Shown: positions 59,596-64,000 of the stretch, in pieces
Layout of the letters: every line of letters starts with the position of its first letter
Numbering within the stretch: position 1 is the stretch's first letter
DNA from: Progne subis subis
Lineage: Eukaryota > Chordata > Aves > Passeriformes > Hirundinidae
Assembly: GCA_022316685.1 (NCBI GenBank)
Contig: JAKJHU010000046.1
Location: 3,216,001-3,280,000 of the forward strand
Direction: 5' to 3'
DNA length: 64,000 nt
Notes under the pieces: model-generated
Told to the model about the DNA's origin: nothing
The model's database searches: none
What the model saw: only the letters and a program-made list of their open reading frames with translations
Translations under genes and position numbers: made by a program

Positions 59596-61640
59596 CTGTG
59601 TTGCACTCCTTTTCTGTCGTGGATCTTTGGCTCAGAACTTTGGGAAAAGGAGAACTTGCTTGTCAAGGTGTTGTGACCTGGCTTCATATACCAAGATCCT
59701 TTAACAGAGTTCTCTGTCTGGACGGAACGCAGGGGGACTTGTTAGCTCAGGGAGGGGGCTGCAATGGAGGTTAGCCATCAAGGGACTAATCAGGAATGGT
59801 TCCCATTATGGACAAAGCAGAGCTGTAATACTGAGATTGGCTCTTTCAGAAGGCAGTAGTTTCACATGGGCTGTAAAATTTCTGGTGTTACACTGGTGTA
59901 TGCTCATGCACTACCAGAACTGAGGGCAGAGATGAGGGCTGAGGAGCAGGTGCTCTGCTCATGGTGGCAGAACACAGACCTCAGTGGCAACTTAGCTGAC
60001 ATTGGTGATTCTCTGATGAAGAAGAAATCCTTGTTTCCATGGACAGGACTTAGAGTTGGAGAGGGCGTGAGAGATGCTGGGCTCTTCCAGGGCTAGTGTT
60101 TGCCATGAATTTGAACAACTACACTTCCTTCCTGGTATCTTCTACTTTGTGTCATGGCAAGATCCACACAGTACCACAGTGTCTTCAGAGCTACGTGAGG
60201 CACCAGTTGCCTTCCCTATTCCAAGAGACACCTACAAACTTGGTAAGGGGGTTAAAAACTTGGGAGTTTGTTGGAATTGCATGAGAAAAGGCCTAAATAG
60301 TGCATAATGGAAAAGTAATGTGCATACTAGGAAAGTCCTGTTAATAAATCCTGGTTCCCTAGCCCCATTTGTACCATTCCTGGAATATTTTCGCTGCTGC
60401 AGCTGTCTCTTCCTCACCCACCACTGCCTGTAGATTGTCTTTCCAGCCCTTAGATGTTTTCATTACTGTATTTGAGTCCTTCTGCTGCTCATGGTGCTTC
60501 TCAATCCAGCCCCCCTCTCTGCTTGTCTTTCTGAACCTTCAATTCTATTTACAGCTCTGTTTTTCTGCTTGTTGAAAGCTTTAGATTATTAACTCTTTGT
60601 AAACCATTGCTCAGTTATCAAGTGCCTCAATGTTGGGACTGCTGCCCTCTGATCCCCAGCTGGTCCTCTGAGTTTCTGGGGTGGTGTCAGCTAATAGCAA
60701 AGCTCCGTTTTGCCAGCTGCCTTCTGATAGCCGTCTAGGGCATATGTTATGTTTTAACCTGTGTTTGCAAACCCAGCTTCTACTGGGAGCATTACATCTT
60801 AACTCAGACAATTACAGTGCAAAGCAAAAGCCACCCGAGAGAACTGCAGGAAGTGGGACCAGAATGGAAGGAATGTTGACTGGAAAGACAGAATTGCACT
60901 TTAAACGGTTTTCACTAGACTGTAAATAGGAATGGACTGGAAAACCAAAAAAATACTTTTTTGAATTTTTGGATTTTGCAAGAGTGAGGTTTAATGTTAC
61001 AGAGGGAAAAAAAAATCAAGGAAAGTATTGAACTAAAAGGAGATCAGAATCAAGTGACAAGGTAGCATGTGCTACCTGATAGGTTTATCACTGAGTCTCT
61101 TGAACTCTATTTGTAAGTTAAATTACATAAAAGCTAGTCATATTACTAATGGCTGCTGGTGAGGAGTGGTGTTTACAACAGTACCCCTTAGATTTGTTCT
61201 AGCATATACTTTTTCTGGTCTTGGACTTTTCTCATTTTTACTCAGGGTCTGACTAAGTATTTTCCAGAGGAGGCTGAACAGACATCACTCTTCTGTTCCC
61301 ATTTACATCAAGGACTTCTACTGCTAAAACAGAGTAGAAGTTTGTACTGAGATTTAGCATGTGCCTGTAGAACACTTTACTGTGGAGCTGGTGTTTTCCT
61401 CATTGCTATGAAGCTTACTAGTGTGAGAAGTCCTATGGAATGATAAGCCCTTGGCTGTAAAACATAGATTTGGGACTGGAACTTGTGAAACAGAAGCACT
61501 GCTGCTTTTAGTTTCAATTTAAAAATTGGATCTGAACATACTCAAAAGGTCTGCTGGAAAGATTTCCAGGAAGTATCAACAGTGAGCTGGCTTTTTAGAA
61601 GTTACCCTCAGTCCTATAAATGCCAGCTGTTTAACTCCTC
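59596..61640. other. Intergenic region, no gene seen
   Basis: About 2 kb of AT-moderate sequence between the GBF1 poly-A site and the GC-rich region. No exon, RNA gene or clear repeat recognised. It includes AATAAA at 60343-60348. Confidence 0.65.
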
Positions 61641-61649
61641 TGCAAAAAT

Positions 61650-62840
61650 TTATACCCGTTACAGAGGCTGATGTGTTCTGAAGCTCCTGTGCCCGGCATT
61701 TTGGGCCCAGCTGAGCAGAAGGCAGCCCGGCAGAGCTTGTGCCTCTCGCCTGTGGCCCTGGAGTGATCCGAGTGCTGCCAAGGCTGCTGGAGGCGGCAGT
61801 CCCGGCGCAGCGGGCTCTGTTTGTTCCCCCTGTCCGTGTGCTATGGAGGCTGCCGGGAGAGGGAGGGCCAGGCCTGCTGCCTGCTGGCGGACGGGAATGC
61901 ACGGGGCAGCTTTAGGAGCACGGCCGGCTCGGGAGCAAAGTTCTGGAGTGCAGCTCTTGCCCCGAGCTGATGGGCTGAACGGCAAGGGGAGACCCTGGGC
62001 GTGTGAGGAGGCTGTTGGAGTGCGATTCAATGCAGAGGATGGTGAGATCCCCCAAGACTACACGTCCCAGCGTGCCATACTGCTCCTGCGGTTGTGTAAG
62101 CAGCACCCTGGCCCGGGGGCCGTGGTGGGCGGCCAGGGCCGCTCTCCCGCACAGGCCAGGGCCAGCGCTGTGCCCGGCAGCTCCTCTCTGCAGAAGGCAG
62201 AGGGAACGTGCGGGCTGGATGAGCCAGATGCTCCGTGTTCGAGGGGTGTGCACAGTGCTTGGGGACACAGGATGTGTTGGGACTTGAAAACACATCCCCA
62301 CAAGCGGCCAGGGGGTAAGAGGGCAAGTTATAGCAGAGTTCCCAACAGGGAAATGGGATGGCCGTGGCCTTACCACAGCCCTGCTTCATTGCCAGGGGAA
62401 ATTGTGCTTCCTTTCCTCACGTTTTCTGTGTAAGAAAAATGGAAATTTCTCTGGGCAGCAGGGTTGGTGGCTGGCTGCTAAACTTAATCCCTAGTTGTAG
62501 AAAGCGTCAGGGAACAGAGAGCAAGGTAACTGGGTCAGGAGTGTGTGCAGGCAGTGGCTGGCAGCGTGGCTGCAGCCATTTAGTGACAGCACAAGGTCGA
62601 TCACTCCTGGGGTGCAAACAGAGCCTTGTCCTCAGGAGGGAACGCTGAGCCCCATGGGGGAAGAGTGAACTGAACAAGATCTTTTCTACCTGGCCTCTCC
62701 CTGTCGCAGTGCCTCCTGCCTCGGCTACTGACAGTGCCCTTTGGGCCACGCTTACAGGAGCCCACGCTTTTGCAGATGTGGGCCCAGAGCTGGTGTTCGG
62801 GCACAGACAGCATCGCCTGGAGCCGAAGGACTGAGGCCCC
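61650..62840. other. GC-rich shore upstream of the CpG island
   Basis: GC content and CpG frequency rise here. It includes an SP1-like 'gtgggcgg' and a ZNF143-like site at 62057-62076. A 196-codon + strand frame (61843-62433) crosses it but has no recognisable domain and the frame is open mainly because stop codons are rare in GC-rich DNA. It could be 5' UTR, promoter or an unannotated exon. Confidence 0.5.
62057..62076 (+). promoter_or_regulatory. ZNF143/STAF-like site
   Basis: actacacgtcccagcgtgcc matches the ACTACA-n2-TCCCAG-n-TGCC pattern of the ZNF143 (STAF) binding site, with one change in the usual CATGC end. Such sites occur mainly in promoters. It is about 1.3 kb upstream of the TMEM150-like start codon. 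Confidence 0.5.
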
Positions 62841-63560
62841 CAGCCCCGCGGCCGGCTATCGATGCCCGCGTCAGCCTCGGCGAAAGCTGTTCGTGTCCCC
62901 AGCTCCCGGGAGGGGTGTTCGCCGCTGAGCTCTGCGAGACCCCGTCCCTCGCTGCGGCTCAGCCGAGCGCGCTGTGGGGCCGCCCGCCCCGCGGAGCCCG
63001 TCGTTCCCTGCTCCGCGGCTGCCCTCCCCAGCGCGGTCCCGCTCCCCCGGGCCGGCAGCGCGGGCGCCACGTGGCGCCGGGGGCCGCGCCGAGCCCGTCC
63101 CGCTCGCCGCTGCCGCCGGACGGGGCGGGCCCGGCCCTGCCGCCGAGCGGGACCCGCGCTGCCCCGGGGCGGGGCCGGCCTGGGCCGTCCCGGCGGCGCT
63201 CCGCACGGCCGGACCCGCTCCGCCCGCCAGCCCGGTCCCGGCCCCGGCCCCGGCGCCCATGGGGAGCGCGGCCCGGCGGCGGCCCGGCAGCAGGAGGCAG
63301 CGGGGAGGTTTCCCCGGCGGCCCCGCTCGCCCGTAGCCCGGCGGGGCATGCCCGGCCCCAGGATGCCGGCCTGGGGGATCCTGCCCGTCACGCTGCCTGC
63401 CTTCACCATCACCGGCATGTGGATCGTGTGAGTGCCGCGGGGTCGCCGCCAGCCCCCTACCCACGGGCGTTGGGGCCCGGGCCGGATGCTGCGGGAGAAC
63501 TGAGGGCCGGGGGCTGTAGAGTGGGATGCTGCGAGGTGGGATGCAGCGGGCAGGAGTTTG
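62840..63560 (+). promoter_or_regulatory. CpG island promoter of the TMEM150-like gene
   Basis: Very high GC with frequent CpG over about 700 bases. GC boxes include GGGGCGGGC at 63122-63130 and GGGGCGGGGC at 63166-63175. No TATA box is seen. It surrounds the first coding exon of the downstream gene. Long open frames on both strands here follow from GC richness and were not called. The transcription start cannot be fixed. Confidence 0.8.
63363..63427 (+). CDS. TMEM150A-like membrane protein, first coding exon (partial gene)
   Basis: The exon reads MPAWGILPVTLPAFTITGMW then IV and stops at GT|GTGAGT, leaving in phase 2. This closely follows the start of TMEM150A (M-AW-LPV-L-AF-ITG-W-V), the first transmembrane helix of the six-helix TMEM150/Frag1-DRAM family. 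TMEM150A is a plasma membrane protein tied to PI4KIIIalpha regulation. I chose the ATG at 63363 because it aligns with family starts and has A at -3; an in-frame ATG at 63348 would add MPGPR. TMEM150B and C match less well. Later exons lie beyond the window. Confidence 0.6.
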
Positions 63561-63828
63561 CGGGGCGCCGCTGTTCCCGGTCATGTTGGGGCACTTGTGG
63601 ACACTCAGGGGCTCGCACACCTCCCTGAACCCCCAAGCCGCCCTGCGTGGTCCCCGCGTCCCGTGCAGCAGCGCTGGCATCCGCCTCGTTGTCCTTCCAT
63701 CCCCGACACCCTGCGGAATCGCGTGCTCCTGTCCTGGCGTGAGTGCGGCTGACGCTCAGGGCACGGGCACGGCACCGGGAGCCACGCCACCAGCCCAGGT
63801 ACTGCAGCGCCGGGGCACCCATCCCATG

Positions 63829-63845
63829 GGATGGATGGATGGATC
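63829..63845 (+). repeat. (GGAT)n microsatellite
   Basis: About four GGAT units in the first intron of the TMEM150-like gene. Confidence 0.8.
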
Positions 63846-63939
63846 GAAGGGCCTTGTGCTAGGAGTAGAGTCTGTGTCACTTGGGTGAGCAGTACTAGTC
63901 CACCCCAGCAGTCCCTTTCTCAGGCCTGAACACTGGTGA

Positions 63940-64000
63940 GCAGTGGATGAAGGACTTTTCTCAAAGGCACCACAAGCAGTGGATGAAGGACTTTTCTCAA
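63940..64000 (+). repeat. 36-bp tandem repeat running off the window edge
   Basis: A 25-base block starting gcagtggatgaaggactttt occurs at 63940-63964 and again, unchanged, at 63976-64000. The 11 bases between complete a 36-bp unit. The array is cut by the window end, so the copy number is unknown. Confidence 0.85.

Noticed and set aside
61843..62433. 196-codon plus-strand open frame
   Set aside because: No recognisable domain and in a GC-rich promoter-like region. Kept only as a note under the CpG shore.
62507..63418. 303-codon minus-strand open frame across the CpG island
   Set aside because: It is Gly/Ala/Arg/Pro-rich with no domain and is open because stop codons are rare in GC-rich DNA. 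It is antisense to the TMEM150-like exon.
62741..63628. 295-codon plus-strand open frame through the CpG island
   Set aside because: It overlaps the real TMEM150-like exon in another frame and has only compositional bias, no family resemblance.
1..64000. CRISPR arrays, operons or a phage or mobile-island system
   Set aside because: The sequence is vertebrate nuclear DNA with spliced genes. No regularly spaced array or bacterial-type gene cluster is present.

Overview
The window is vertebrate nuclear DNA, most likely from a bird. It has intron-exon structure with GT-AG splice sites, degraded CR1-type LINE fragments and A/C- or T/G-rich simple sequence. It has no Alu-like SINEs, and the locus is compact. 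The A/C- and T/G-rich tracts hint at a songbird, but the order cannot be fixed from sequence alone.

One gene fills most of it: GBF1 on the + strand, the Golgi brefeldin A-resistant guanine nucleotide exchange factor for Arf GTPases. I traced 37 consecutive coding exons from 16754 to 58239. Every intron is GT-AG and every exon-exon phase agrees. Together they encode 1,807 residues (counting one codon split with the missing upstream exon), ending at a TAG stop. The family is about 1,860 residues, and only the first ~54 residues lie upstream of the window. In order the exons encode the rest of the DCB domain, a Ser/Thr-rich linker, the HUS domain, a variable linker, the Sec7 catalytic domain with its glutamic finger, the HDS1-3 regions and a Pro-rich tail. 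Nothing is broken: no premature stop, frameshift or missing catalytic residue.

Layout: 1-16753 is GBF1 intron with old repeats. From 16754 to 31654 five exons are separated by long introns. From 31655 to 58239 the exons are dense. From 58240 to about 59600 is the 3' UTR, ending at an AATAAA. From there to about 61600 is intergenic. From about 61650 the DNA becomes GC-rich and leads into a CpG island (about 62840-63560). That island holds the first coding exon of a second + strand gene, a TMEM150A-like multi-pass membrane protein, which runs off the right edge. The window ends inside a 36-bp tandem repeat.

I found no evidence of a novel multigene system. The points worth a second look are small: possible alternative splicing at several GBF1 exons, two CpG-rich intronic patches that may be regulatory, a ZNF143-like site upstream of the TMEM150-like gene, an ancient MIR-like SINE relic, several hairpins and tandem repeats, and the order of the neighbouring genes.
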